IMG/VR virus record: IMGVR_UViG_3300034104_004776
Span: 1 to 40,392 of that record
Reading direction: 5' to 3' (one strand)
DNA length: 40,392 nucleotides
DNA from: a virus
Shown piece after piece: positions 22,285-31,202 of the stretch. Each line of letters begins with the position of its first letter. Position 1 is the stretch's first letter. A program made the translations under genes and the position numbers. The notes beneath the pieces are model-generated. The model was not told where the DNA came from. It searched no databases and saw only the letters and a list, made by a program, of their open reading frames with translations.

Positions 22285-25200
22285 TTATTCCCTCCTACCT
22301 TAATCCTCTTCTTCTCGGTGTCATTCCCAGACTCAGAGACTTCGATCTCGAAACCAAGTCGGTGGAATGGACTTGCAGCTTGGAGTTCTAATCTCAGGGT
22401 GTAAAAGTTGATATACTTGGGAAGTTGAACCCTATACCTAACTTCCTTGCCCGGGGTTGTTGCGAAGTTTCCAACCGAGATAGGGACATCATTGTTGTAG
22501 ATTCTATAGTTCATCACAGAACCCTCGCAGAGAGCCCAAAGTGAGAAGGAATAGAGTTTACCGTAGCGATTGAATTCCATCGGACCAATTTGATCCAGCC
22601 GTTTCTGAATCGGTAAGATCTCCACCACGGCGGGACTAAACAGGTCGTAGAATTCAAAGTCAGTGGGAGAAGAAACCTCCAGCCGGAGATCGACACCAAA
22701 TACATCAGTGTCGAACATGTAAAACATGGTACGCGGTTCTGTCGAGGAGAAAGTCTCCGTAGGATAGGCAACTCCGTCCACGAATGGAGCGAGAGTTACA
22801 GTTCCTCCATTCGAAAATAACTTGAAGGGAAGAGTTCTGATCCGCTTCTTGTTTGGGCTGCCGAAGTTAGTTTCAATCTGGAGAAACTTAGACCTAGCGG
22901 GTAGCTTCTCAAAGACATTCTCCGCTGGATCTAGGCCATAGAACTCAAAAGGATTTGCCCCTTCGAGAACTCCCCCGATGTCAATTCCCTCGGTTAGGGA
23001 AGTAAACGTGTAGATTACTGTCTGCTTCCGGTTAGTATTGATGACCAGCGGAGTCTGGTTCACCCCATCTACAATTGGAGTGAGAGTGACATTGCTGCCG
23101 CGTGTGTCGATGACAATTGCATAGCGGACGAATTGCTTTCTGGAGATAGTTCCCAGGTTGGAGTAAGGTATCCGCTTATACTTTACCGGGTCAGGGAGTA
23201 TTTCCACCTCGCGGGGCTGAATCAGGTCATAGTACTCGAAGACGCCAGTTGTCGCTTGAAGGAAACCGCCAATAGCATATCCTGCCACGTCAGTTGTGAA
23301 TAAGTGAGAGTAAGGCAGCGCGTCGATTGTATTCACTACCGAAGTAGGTTGGGCTACCGCATCTACCCGTGGGGTAAAAGTAACATTGTTTCCTAGAGTG
23401 TCGATGAGGAATGGAAACTCAGGGATTCTCTTTCTGCTAGGAGTTCCCCAGTTGGTCGGAGGAATCCTGAGGAAGTTTGTCTGGGTCGGCCGGAGTTCTA
23501 CCACGAAGCCAAACTGTTTGATGTCAGCTTTGGTTACCCCGTCGGTAGAGTAAAGTTCAACCTGATATCTCTTGCAGAGCCCAAGTGGCGAGAGGTCAAT
23601 CGTCTTTATCTCAGGACCTGCGAAGACCAGACTACTTGAGACGGTGGAGATTGTCCCAGTCTGGGTAAGTCCGCTCACCGCTAATTGCACCGTAGCAGAA
23701 GCCCCGAAGTCAGCTTCTAAAGCTAGGGTGAAAGAGTCCTTCCGGTTATTTGGGGTCCCCAGGTGATCGAAGACGGTGAGGAATCTAAAGGGGAGAGGAT
23801 CTGCCTCGTCAATCAGAGTTCCTGTGTCATACTCCCTGAGATTCAAGTCTCCCGTAGCCTCAGTTCCCGCTAGGAGAGTTCCATCGTCCTCGGTGTAGAT
23901 TACAATTGGAGCGTTAGCATTCGGCCTGTTGGGTCCAGCATCCCAAAGCTTTTCCATCCGCCAGACTTTGTTCTTGAAAGAGAAGCACTGGAGAGATCTT
24001 CCGAAGTCCCCGGTATGGGGGGATGAGATGATAAACTCCCCCTTCCTGAGTGTACAGGAGAAAGTTCCGGAGTATTCGATAGGAGTGATTCCATGACATT
24101 CAAATCCGTTGTAGAGATTGGCTAGGCCAGAAGAGATCTCCTGGTCAGAAGTCCCCACCCTGGCTCTCCACCCATTAGCGGTTAGATAAATCAGCGAAGA
24201 GTCTTCTACGATGAAAGCTTTCGACACCGGCGGGTTTGCCACCTGGAGATTCGTGACCGAGTAGTCAAGTAACCCGTTGCCGAGATCCGAGAACTTGCCA
24301 GAGATGACGATGATATCTTTCGTCGTCCCCACCATGATAACACCTTCGGAGACTTGCGCTGCGAATAGAACATACTCAGTCTCAGAGCCGGACAGAGTAA
24401 AAGAAGTCCTAGGATCATAGATTTCTGGGTCATCCTGAAGTGAAGGGTAGCAACTGGAACGGGTGAAATAGAGAATCCTGCGATTAATCGGTAGTGCGGC
24501 TACGATGTCGAAAGGAAGTGCATCCCGAAAGACATTTAGCGGTTGATTGAATGTCTTAGCGTCAATGTCTGACAAGGTATCTGTGAAGGGGGAGATATTG
24601 ACATAGGCCAATTGTCCCGTGAGAGCACCGAAGCTAGACGAGTTTACCGGGATGGAGAAAGTGTTTGCTGAGAGAACAGTTACCACCCGCGAGCCATTTA
24701 CTGCCGCCCAGTTTGCAATCCCCGAGGAGAAGAAGACTGTGTTGCCGGAAGTCAATCCATGGGCAGTTTTAGTGATAACCGCAGCAGCCGCGTTGGAAGC
24801 ACTTTCTACATACTGAACTTGATTCTCCTTGACCAAGTAGTAGCCCGGAAGAGTTCCACCAGAGCGGTAGATTCTCACAGTGTTTGCCTGGGCATTGGGA
24901 ACCGCCGGGGTGATAGTAACCGAAGCCGATCTTAGTTCCTGCTCGGTAGACTCTGCACCTGAAAGACTTTCCGTTAGATACTCGGTTTGCCGGCCAGAAG
25001 TCTGAACCCACTTGTAGTATCCGGTCAGCGGGGAAGTAACGCCGCCCTCGAAGAAGAGATCATTGAAGACAATTTCCACCGAGGAAACACCGTTGAAGCT
25101 GACTCTAATCCCCTTGACATTTGTCCAGTTCTTCGAGTCATCTGTCCCGACACGATTAAAGTCTCCCCGCTTAGCTTGCAGCAGGGACCAGGTGTTGATG

Positions 25201-26174
25201 CCGAGGCGGAAACTCGGGGTATAGACAATTCCAGATTCCAAGTCCTGATTGGCCAAGTTTACTTCATCGGCGGAGACTTCAAAGCCTACATTGTCTACGT
25301 TGGCCCCACCAAGTGAAATCGGAGCAGATTCTCTAGCATTCCACTCATACCAGTAGTAGTTTAGCACGTCCTCGGTAGTGGTAGCCGGAAAGACTGGTGT
25401 ATCGAGGAGAAACTCTAGACGGACGGAGATTAGGACGGAAGTATCTGAGACGCGGACATTCCACTTGAACATATCGTCCCCAGTATCTCTTCCTGAGACA
25501 CCAGAGAAATTGGTAGTATCCAGAGTAAGGGTCGAGGCAGATCCTACCTGAGCAACTCCCCGCAGGGTGGAAGAGTTTGCATTGATTTGTAAATAGTCAG
25601 AGGTATCTACAAACGTCCCACCACTTTCTACCGCAACCCAATCTGAGAAGGTTCCAGCATTCAGGGCAGAGCAATTCACGCTGGGAGGAGCATTTACCGA
25701 GATAGAAGGAGCTGCTGGAGCAGGTACTCCGATATCATATTGCTCCAGCCCATTGTCTTTCCGCTTGACAAGTCCTGTCAGCATGTAGACATGCCCGTAC
25801 ATGGAGACAAACGCTGACTCCAGTAAGTCTCCACCGGAAGCAACCAGCGTCTCAAAGTCTTCTAGGGACTTAAAAGTGGGGCCGTAGTTGCGAAGGATGG
25901 TCCCGTTAAGTAAATGGACGTACCTTACTTTAGCACTGGAGGGATAGCCCGACCCACCATAAGTGCTGAGATTAAACTTCTGGGTGTAGATTTGAGTGAT
26001 TTGAGCAGAAAGAGGCCCGCTGGAGACAATCTTGGAGCCCCGACAAAGTGTCAGAGCTCCTTCTTTATTCCAGCGGAGATTGTCTGCCCGAAGAAGTCCC
26101 TGGGGGGAGCCATTCTTTCCGTCCGAGTTAGGTGTCCAACCCTCAGGCCAGACTGCACGAATCACTTCTTGCAC
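22281..26174 (-). CDS. very large tail nozzle-like protein with four C-terminal repeats
   Basis: A 1297-residue structural protein, the largest in the genome. The N-terminal part (PQGLLRADNLRWNKEGALTL near 23-42, ALTLCRGSK) resembles T7 gp12/P22 gp10-type tail nozzle proteins. The C-terminal 400 residues contain four similar beta-rich repeats beginning near residues 904, 1004, 1101 and 1198; the first three share (N-x-G-x-x-x-(R/K)K), a VT(F/L)xPxVD centre and an FE(F/Y)Y(D/G)L end. The fourth is divergent. A GTG start directly abuts the preceding stop with GGAGG nine bases upstream. Its size exceeds usual nozzle proteins, so the repeats are probably an added tail-tip or host-binding region. 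Confidence 0.72.
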   Translation of the reverse strand: MQEVIRAVWPEGWTPNSDGKNGSPQGLLRADNLRWNKEGALTLCRGSKIVSSGPLSAQITQIYTQKFNLSTYGGSGYPSSAKVRYVHLLNGTILRNYGPTFKSLEDFETLVASGGDLLESAFVSMYGHVYMLTGLVKRKDNGLEQYDIGVPAPAAPSISVNAPPSVNCSALNAGTFSDWVAVESGGTFVDTSDYLQINANSSTLRGVAQVGSASTLTLDTTNFSGVSGRDTGDDMFKWNVRVSDTSVLISVRLEFLLDTPVFPATTTEDVLNYYWYEWNARESAPISLGGANVDNVGFEVSADEVNLANQDLESGIVYTPSFRLGINTWSLLQAKRGDFNRVGTDDSKNWTNVKGIRVSFNGVSSVEIVFNDLFFEGGVTSPLTGYYKWVQTSGRQTEYLTESLSGAESTEQELRSASVTITPAVPNAQANTVRIYRSGGTLPGYYLVKENQVQYVESASNAAAAVITKTAHGLTSGNTVFFSSGIANWAAVNGSRVVTVLSANTFSIPVNSSSFGALTGQLAYVNISPFTDTLSDIDAKTFNQPLNVFRDALPFDIVAALPINRRILYFTRSSCYPSLQDDPEIYDPRTSFTLSGSETEYVLFAAQVSEGVIMVGTTKDIIVISGKFSDLGNGLLDYSVTNLQVANPPVSKAFIVEDSSLIYLTANGWRARVGTSDQEISSGLANLYNGFECHGITPIEYSGTFSCTLRKGEFIISSPHTGDFGRSLQCFSFKNKVWRMEKLWDAGPNRPNANAPIVIYTEDDGTLLAGTEATGDLNLREYDTGTLIDEADPLPFRFLTVFDHLGTPNNRKDSFTLALEADFGASATVQLAVSGLTQTGTISTVSSSLVFAGPEIKTIDLSPLGLCKRYQVELYSTDGVTKADIKQFGFVVELRPTQTNFLRIPPTNWGTPSRKRIPEFPFLIDTLGNNVTFTPRVDAVAQPTSVVNTIDALPYSHLFTTDVAGYAIGGFLQATTGVFEYYDLIQPREVEILPDPVKYKRIPYSNLGTISRKQFVRYAIVIDTRGSNVTLTPIVDGVNQTPLVINTNRKQTVIYTFTSLTEGIDIGGVLEGANPFEFYGLDPAENVFEKLPARSKFLQIETNFGSPNKKRIRTLPFKLFSNGGTVTLAPFVDGVAYPTETFSSTEPRTMFYMFDTDVFGVDLRLEVSSPTDFEFYDLFSPAVVEILPIQKRLDQIGPMEFNRYGKLYSFSLWALCEGSVMNYRIYNNDVPISVGNFATTPGKEVRYRVQLPKYINFYTLRLELQAASPFHRLGFEIEVSESGNDTEKKRIKVGGNK

Positions 26175-28061
26175 TTAGCGAATCCTCCACTTGGAATCAA
26201 TTGCATCCCAGATAATTGTCACTACTTGACCTGCGGCCGAGGTAGTTAGAGTATTTGCGATGTTTCCGGCCACGCCAAAAGTCAAACCAGAGGGACAAAA
26301 CAGGTAGCGAATGTCTCCGCTGCCGACGGAACCATTGATCGTGTTGATTGTGGTCGTGCCCGTGATTAGGTAGCTGCTACGAAGTGAAGCGACACTGATA
26401 GTAGCAGCGGATGCAATCGTGGGACGCTCCGTAGTCAGCCCAGCATTTATTCCCTGGGTCGAATTTGTGATCGTGGCCAGATTGTTGATTGGGTCGAGTA
26501 AATTGTTCTTAAAGACATTTCCGCTAAACGCCATCAGGTTGATAGCGCCACCAAGAACTAGCCCATACTGTTGCAGGGCAGGGGTTCTTGTATCTTCAAA
26601 AATATTTCCAACGACGGTTAGAGCAGTGCAGTTTATAATGCTAGCTCCAACTCCGGTAGAAGACAGCCAGTTTGAGTTTGCGATGGCATTTCCCACCAAG
26701 GCTAAAGTGTTAACCCCAGTGATGCTCATGTTGTTTTTATTCCCGTTGGCAATAACGCAGGCTACGAAAGAAAGACCGAAACGGACAGTTCCCATGGAAG
26801 TAGTGTCCACGACAATCATATCCACGTCCTGCATGATATTGCCGCCCAAGATGTGACAGTTCACAAATTGGACATTGGAGAGAAGTGCCGGAGGATTGAG
26901 AGGAATTGTGCCAATGGCAATATTCTGCTCGCGGCATTTGTCAATGATGCAACCCTCAAAGAGAGCAGTTCCAATCTGACCACCAGCGGGAGGAAAAATT
27001 CCTACCCCGACATTCGCTCTGATGTGAGCACCGTAGACAGTAAGACCATCTAACCCGGTAATTCTGATTCCGTAATCAGTCATATTCGGGTTATTAATCT
27101 CGGCGCACATAAATACACCGCCAATGATTGTGATATCCCCAGGGCTTCCCGACATCAGGACAAGATCCTGTGCGTTGGGATTCGGGTCACCATTCACATC
27201 GCAGTTCAGGAGAGTTACAAAGTCGGAGTTGTCAATCCAGATACCAATAAAGGCTTGGACGACACGAATGTTTTGGAGAACTGGGTAGCCGCCAGTATTG
27301 TCTTTCAGGTGGAAGACTGCCCCGCTGGTGTGAGTAACTCCTGGGCCGATTGAGAATTCGAAGAAGCCAATTAGCTGACTACTATTATCGCAGTAGAAGA
27401 TGTCTCCAGCGGCAAACATCCCGACGACCGTAGTAGCTTGCTTCCCGGCGCCAAAGATTCCCACCGCAGGAACACCTTTCAACCAGATAGTCTGGTAGAC
27501 ATACATAAGGCCGTAGTCTAAATGTATCCCGGCTCCGTCTGGTTGAAGCTCTGCCCATTTGATAGCTTCTTGAATTCCGTCGCTAGCACTTACGATGGTG
27601 TAGTTTGCCGCCGAGTGACTTAGCGTGGGGGTAAAAGTAAACGTAGTAGCAGTTCTTGCCGTGATGAGAACTGTCTCGTTGCCGCCAATTGCATCCACGA
27701 TGCGGACATAGTGCTTGCTAACACTATCAGCGGTAATCCCATCTGGCATCACCGCAGGAGTGATGATAGCAGAAACTCCGGCCGTAAGATTTGCAACTCC
27801 GGGGATTGTAAACTTAAATTCAATTGCCATCACCGGGGTTAGCCGGGTGAATTGGTAAACATTCGCAGCTGCATTTCTGGCAGCCTGGAGAAAGCTCCCC
27901 TTGTTTGCAGTCGAAACCCCTACAATTGAATTGGAAGAACTTCCGACTAGAATTCCAGTCTCATCTATTACGTGGGCCTCGTTCCAATAGTTTCTGCTTA
28001 CAACAGTTGGGTCAGCACTCTGAGGAAGAGGACTAACGTATGAGTGAGTTATGTTTCCCAT
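26175..28061 (-). CDS. tailspike with right-handed beta-helix (pectate-lyase-like fold)
   Basis: A 628-residue protein. The N-terminal 30 residues end in VVSRNYWNEAHVI, a pattern common at the heads of phage fibres. Residues about 160-520 show repeating short beta strands (LQNIRVVQAFIGIWIDN, VTLLNCDVNG, ITIIGGVFM, LTVYGAHI, ALFEGCII, VQFVNCHI) typical of a right-handed beta-helix. The C-terminal about 100 residues form a separate beta domain, likely for trimerisation. It probably binds or depolymerises surface polysaccharide, but no catalytic residues can be assigned. Confidence 0.82.
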   Translation of the reverse strand: MGNITHSYVSPLPQSADPTVVSRNYWNEAHVIDETGILVGSSSNSIVGVSTANKGSFLQAARNAAANVYQFTRLTPVMAIEFKFTIPGVANLTAGVSAIITPAVMPDGITADSVSKHYVRIVDAIGGNETVLITARTATTFTFTPTLSHSAANYTIVSASDGIQEAIKWAELQPDGAGIHLDYGLMYVYQTIWLKGVPAVGIFGAGKQATTVVGMFAAGDIFYCDNSSQLIGFFEFSIGPGVTHTSGAVFHLKDNTGGYPVLQNIRVVQAFIGIWIDNSDFVTLLNCDVNGDPNPNAQDLVLMSGSPGDITIIGGVFMCAEINNPNMTDYGIRITGLDGLTVYGAHIRANVGVGIFPPAGGQIGTALFEGCIIDKCREQNIAIGTIPLNPPALLSNVQFVNCHILGGNIMQDVDMIVVDTTSMGTVRFGLSFVACVIANGNKNNMSITGVNTLALVGNAIANSNWLSSTGVGASIINCTALTVVGNIFEDTRTPALQQYGLVLGGAINLMAFSGNVFKNNLLDPINNLATITNSTQGINAGLTTERPTIASAATISVASLRSSYLITGTTTINTINGSVGSGDIRYLFCPSGLTFGVAGNIANTLTTSAAGQVVTIIWDAIDSKWRIR

Positions 28062-28087
28062 GGGTTTCCTTACTCCTAGATAGAGAA

Positions 28088-28108
28088 GGGGCAGCGATTA
28101 ACTGCCCC
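28088..28108 (-). terminator. hairpin between head-adaptor genes and tailspike
   Basis: GGGGCAG (28088-28094) and CTGCCCC (28102-28108) form a seven-pair stem with a seven-base loop, followed on the leftward strand by TTCTCT. It lies about 25 bases after the stop of the preceding leftward gene and about 25 bases before the tailspike start. It is a weak terminator or attenuator. Confidence 0.55.
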
Positions 28109-28132
28109 CACCTGGTTAGTCTTTGCTCGGCG

Positions 28133-28486
28133 TTAGTTGATGGCATTCTGAAGAACGCAATTCAGAACTGCGCCAGAGGTTTGATTCACTGGAGAAGCAG
28201 AAGTCCCGGAGCGAATCCTCATGTAGTTGAAACTTCCCATGACCCGGACATCAAGCCCACCGAAGTATTTTCCAGCAACGGCAGGAATTGTGAACTCATT
28301 CCCCGCCTGATCCCGAAGATCAGAGTAGGTAACTCCGTCCGCTGAGACAGAGAAAGTGATGGAGGCAGAAGTCCAGACAGCGGGAATCTGAATCGCAATT
28401 ACATTCGATTTGCTCAAAGTAACTACGTCGGAAAGAGAAGCTCCAGCGGCAATTGTAGCCAGCAGGGAACCAAATTTAATAGCCAT
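28133..28486 (-). CDS. small beta-rich virion protein
   Basis: A 117-residue protein. The ATG at 28486 is chosen because CAAGGAGA lies seven bases upstream; a longer frame starting upstream at 28588 would run into the adaptor gene. The central stretch (IQIPAVWTSASITFSVSADG, then SFNYMRIRSGTSA) is a pattern frequent in small phage structural proteins with a beta-sandwich fold. It sits between adaptor and tailspike genes and so is probably a connector or tail accessory. It is followed by a hairpin. Confidence 0.65.
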   Translation of the reverse strand: MAIKFGSLLATIAAGASLSDVVTLSKSNVIAIQIPAVWTSASITFSVSADGVTYSDLRDQAGNEFTIPAVAGKYFGGLDVRVMGSFNYMRIRSGTSASPVNQTSGAVLNCVLQNAIN

Positions 28487-28487
28487 T

Positions 28488-29267
28488 TTATCTCCTTGTG
28501 GGTGTCCAGTACCGGGATGGAAGTTGCGGCCGGGGTGGAACACTTTGGGCTGGAGAGTTTCCTCCCAGCTGGCGAATCCTTGACACAAAGACTCCCTCGT
28601 TGACGAGAGTAAATGTATCTAAAAGTTGTGTGTAGAGCGCAGAGTAGAAGTTAGCCATCTCTAGGTTCTGGGTATCCCCCTCGCGCTCGAAAGACTTCCA
28701 GAGAGTGTAGTTGCGAAGCAAGAGTCTTCTGACGTAGGAGGGAATCTTCACCGATTCATTCGGTCGCTGGAAGTACTGGACAATCAGTTTGTCCTGGATG
28801 TCAGGCCCCCAGAGATTTCCTCCCCCGGTAAGAACTTCATTTGGGGCAGGGTAGAACCTGATCGTGTTGAATTGCTCCCGATTGAAGAAGTATCGCTCGG
28901 GTTTTCCTATATAGACCCCGGAGATCCCGCCAGTGTCAAATACTACCGGGTCAAAGACAAATGGGTCAAAGACTCCTTCTCCGGCAACGGGAATGTCATG
29001 CGGCGAGAACTTCTGGTAGTCTTCAAATCCGATTGGAACAACTGGATACCCCTTCCAAGTGATTGCCATGATGCCAATCAAGTCTTCGGGGAGAATGTAG
29101 TCCCGCTTATTCACAGTTGTCGGAAGAGCAACCCTGGCTACGAGACATTTGACTAGCTGAGAGACTTCCAGCTCGGCCCTTGCCCACTGAGTACTTAGGT
29201 AGGAGTCGGTGAAGTTTACCGAGTCATTGAGATATCTTCGAACATAAGCTAGCTCGAGACTTGTCAT
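28488..29267 (-). CDS. head-tail adaptor-like protein 2
   Basis: A 259-residue protein with an N-terminal helical pattern (LELAYVRRYLNDS...ARAELEVSQLVKCL) like the gene before it, a beta-rich middle, and a C-terminal helical part (YVRRLLLRNYTLWKSFERE). Position after capsid and before tail genes and the shared N-terminal pattern suggest a connector ring protein, paralogous to the neighbour. The ATGA start overlaps the preceding stop. Assignment to a named adaptor family is not certain. Confidence 0.65.
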   Translation of the reverse strand: MTSLELAYVRRYLNDSVNFTDSYLSTQWARAELEVSQLVKCLVARVALPTTVNKRDYILPEDLIGIMAITWKGYPVVPIGFEDYQKFSPHDIPVAGEGVFDPFVFDPVVFDTGGISGVYIGKPERYFFNREQFNTIRFYPAPNEVLTGGGNLWGPDIQDKLIVQYFQRPNESVKIPSYVRRLLLRNYTLWKSFEREGDTQNLEMANFYSALYTQLLDTFTLVNEGVFVSRIRQLGGNSPAQSVPPRPQLPSRYWTPTRR

Positions 29268-29902
29268 GTCATTCCTTGCGGCCTGAGCTGATAAATCCTG
29301 TCAGGCAATTGTCTATTGTTGGCCCTAGACTTTGCAGACTTAAGTCCTTTGAGGAACTGAAGATACCTGCGTTGAAACTTTTTCAGTTCAGTCTGCTGAG
29401 CCAGCAAGTCTCCAACGACATACTCTATATAGCCCTGATCTAGTTCCGTCGGGGTAAGTAAGCTGGTCGCATCAGAAGTCAGCTCGGGGGCTTTCGCCCG
29501 ATAGTTAATTGTAAGTGTGCCCTGAGTAGTGACCGGGCGAGGAAAGATCGCTAGATAGCGAAAGTTTAGTGGAAAGAACTTACGAGGGGTTCCAGTTGCA
29601 AGCTCCCAATCTGGGCGCATTTGCATTAACTGGAGTGAAGAAGTGGGGGTGAGAAATTCTCTCGTTTCGGGGTTGAAGACTGAAAAGGTCGCGTAGTGAT
29701 CCGGGATAAGAGTCTCCAGATCGTAGTAAGTTAGATTGGCTTGGAGATTGATGGTAGCCGACTTCTCGATCGTAGCGGAGAGTACGGCGGAGAGATTGTA
29801 GGAGTCCTGGACCGATTCATTCAAATCAGTATCGGTCCAGTAGATTGCCGCCGGCTCACTAAGTGCGAGACGAACTTGTGTTTTTAGATCGCTTCTTGTC
29901 AA
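29264..29902 (-). CDS. head-tail adaptor-like protein 1, TTG start
   Basis: A 212-residue protein. The N-terminus (LKTQVRLALSEPAAIYWTDTDLNES) has the helical, W-x-D-x-D-L pattern of phage head-tail adaptors. The middle is beta-rich (NLTYYDLETLIPDHY), and the C-terminal helices contain QTELKKFQRRYLQFLKGL. The start is TTG at 29902, supported by GAGGTGAT a few bases upstream; no ATG occurs in frame until far into the protein. It overlaps the methyltransferase gene by 44 bases. Confidence 0.65.
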   Translation of the reverse strand: MTRSDLKTQVRLALSEPAAIYWTDTDLNESVQDSYNLSAVLSATIEKSATINLQANLTYYDLETLIPDHYATFSVFNPETREFLTPTSSLQLMQMRPDWELATGTPRKFFPLNFRYLAIFPRPVTTQGTLTINYRAKAPELTSDATSLLTPTELDQGYIEYVVGDLLAQQTELKKFQRRYLQFLKGLKSAKSRANNRQLPDRIYQLRPQGMT

Positions 29903-30422
29903 AAATCACCTCTTGAAGCACATCTTCTTTCGACCTTGGCTTTGTCACCTTCTCGGCTACCAGAACTGTGTTGTAAGGTTCTCCCAGCTCAGGACTCTGT
30001 TTCAGGATACGAAATCCTGCCTCGACGAGTAGTTTGGTGAAGGAAGAAGTGTCCATCAGGGAGACATGGAACTCGTAGGGAGAAGTCCTCCGGCCGTAGA
30101 GAGTTGCCTCCCAGAAGTCTTTCTGCCCACCCTCATTCCTCAGATATCTCTCCGCGCACTCCCGAAACTCTGGGTAGGAGATTACTACCGTCCGGCCAAA
30201 CTTGAGCACCCGCCACATCTCTTTCAGGATAAACTTGTGATGGCCGGGGGGAACATGCTCAATCGTGTGCGAGAAGATAATCTGATCGGCTGACTGATCC
30301 TCGATTGGCCAATCTTTCGTGAAGTCAAAGACTTTGTCCGGATTGTTTGCCGGGTTGATATCACAATTGATCGCCTTCTCAATCCTGTGGCTGCCACATC
30401 CAATGTTATACAGTTTCCACAT
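29859..30422 (-). CDS. class I SAM-dependent methyltransferase in the head operon
   Basis: A 187-residue protein with motif I YNIGCGSH (5-12, a GxG SAM loop variant), an acidic CDIN (D21), and a post-motif SHTIEHVP (51-58) followed by LKEMWRVLK, the order of the Methyltransf_11 group. The substrate is unknown. The start overlaps the glycosyltransferase gene by 17 bases and its end overlaps the adaptor gene by 44, so these are translated together in the head operon. This points to modification of a virion or sugar target rather than DNA, but that is inference. Confidence 0.85.
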   Translation of the reverse strand: MWKLYNIGCGSHRIEKAINCDINPANNPDKVFDFTKDWPIEDQSADQIIFSHTIEHVPPGHHKFILKEMWRVLKFGRTVVISYPEFRECAERYLRNEGGQKDFWEATLYGRRTSPYEFHVSLMDTSSFTKLLVEAGFRILKQSPELGEPYNTVLVAEKVTKPRSKEDVLQEVIFDKKRSKNTSSSRT

Positions 30423-31152
30423 CGGGATCTCCTAGAGTGATACCATTCCTTTCGAAGTACTCTTCTCCCCGGTCAACAGGTTTGGGCAGCAGGGTAGGAT
30501 CTGTCTCCTCTGCGATTTCTTTTAAGCGCTTTGCATTCCGTGGAGTCAAAATTTGAGGGTCAAGAAGATGTCCGGTGGGGACAAGTGTGTCGACAAAGAT
30601 TTCCGCTCCAGCCTGAAGTGCCTTGAGGCAGAAGTAAACGTCCTCAGTATTCATTGCCCCGGTAACAAAGTATGGCGGAGACATCTTCCGGATCACATCT
30701 ACTTTGATGAGAGTAAAGGAGCATCCGACGGCATCTACTTGTACCAACCCATCTGAATCTGTAGCTTTTTCATACTCTTCAAAGATTCCCAAGGCACCTT
30801 CAGAAGAGAAGCGGAACATCATGGGGCGATAGGGATATCCCCGGATCATTGTCAATCCCGCGATGATGTCTTTATCTCGATCGATTAACTGCTTCAGGGC
30901 AGTCGCTTCGAGGAGGATGTCATCGTCGATGAAGAGAAGATAGTCGTAATCATTCTCTACGGCAAGCTTTGCCGCCATATTCCTCATTGTGTCAATGGAG
31001 AATCTTCGGGGAGTAAAAAGAGATACCTGCCCGCGGGGGTATTCCCTCCCTAGCTGTGTAAAAAACTCCAAATGATTCGAGTAAACCATGGAGTTGATGG
31101 TGGAAAGAGTATTGATTCCGATGAAGATTTTAGGATTTTGTGGTATGGGCAT
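30406..31152 (-). CDS. GT-A type glycosyltransferase in the head operon
   Basis: A 248-residue protein with a GT-A fold pattern: an N-terminal strand (KIFIGINTL), RNMAAKLAVENDYDYLLFID, and an acidic DDD at 76-78 expected to bind the metal and nucleotide sugar, followed by GLTMIRGYPYRP and a later TEDVYFCLKAL segment that contains the usual catalytic-base acidic residue. The partner methyltransferase overlaps its end. It follows the capsid decoration gene after a terminator-like hairpin. It may decorate capsid or tail proteins. Confidence 0.82.
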   Translation of the reverse strand: MPIPQNPKIFIGINTLSTINSMVYSNHLEFFTQLGREYPRGQVSLFTPRRFSIDTMRNMAAKLAVENDYDYLLFIDDDILLEATALKQLIDRDKDIIAGLTMIRGYPYRPMMFRFSSEGALGIFEEYEKATDSDGLVQVDAVGCSFTLIKVDVIRKMSPPYFVTGAMNTEDVYFCLKALQAGAEIFVDTLVPTGHLLDPQILTPRNAKRLKEIAEETDPTLLPKPVDRGEEYFERNGITLGDPDVETV

Positions 31153-31162
31153 AAAGTCCTAA

Positions 31163-31182
31163 GGGGGAGACTAAGCTCCCCC
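31163..31182 (-). terminator. hairpin between capsid genes and the glycosyltransferase gene
   Basis: GGGGGAG (31163-31169) and CTCCCCC (31176-31182) form a seven-pair stem with a six-base loop, followed on the leftward strand by TTAGGACTTT and then the glycosyltransferase start. It lies about 20 bases past the decoration gene stop. It probably attenuates transcription after the highly expressed capsid genes. Confidence 0.6.
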
Positions 31183-31202
31183 GGTAGGTTTGGTGTTTCG
31201 AG

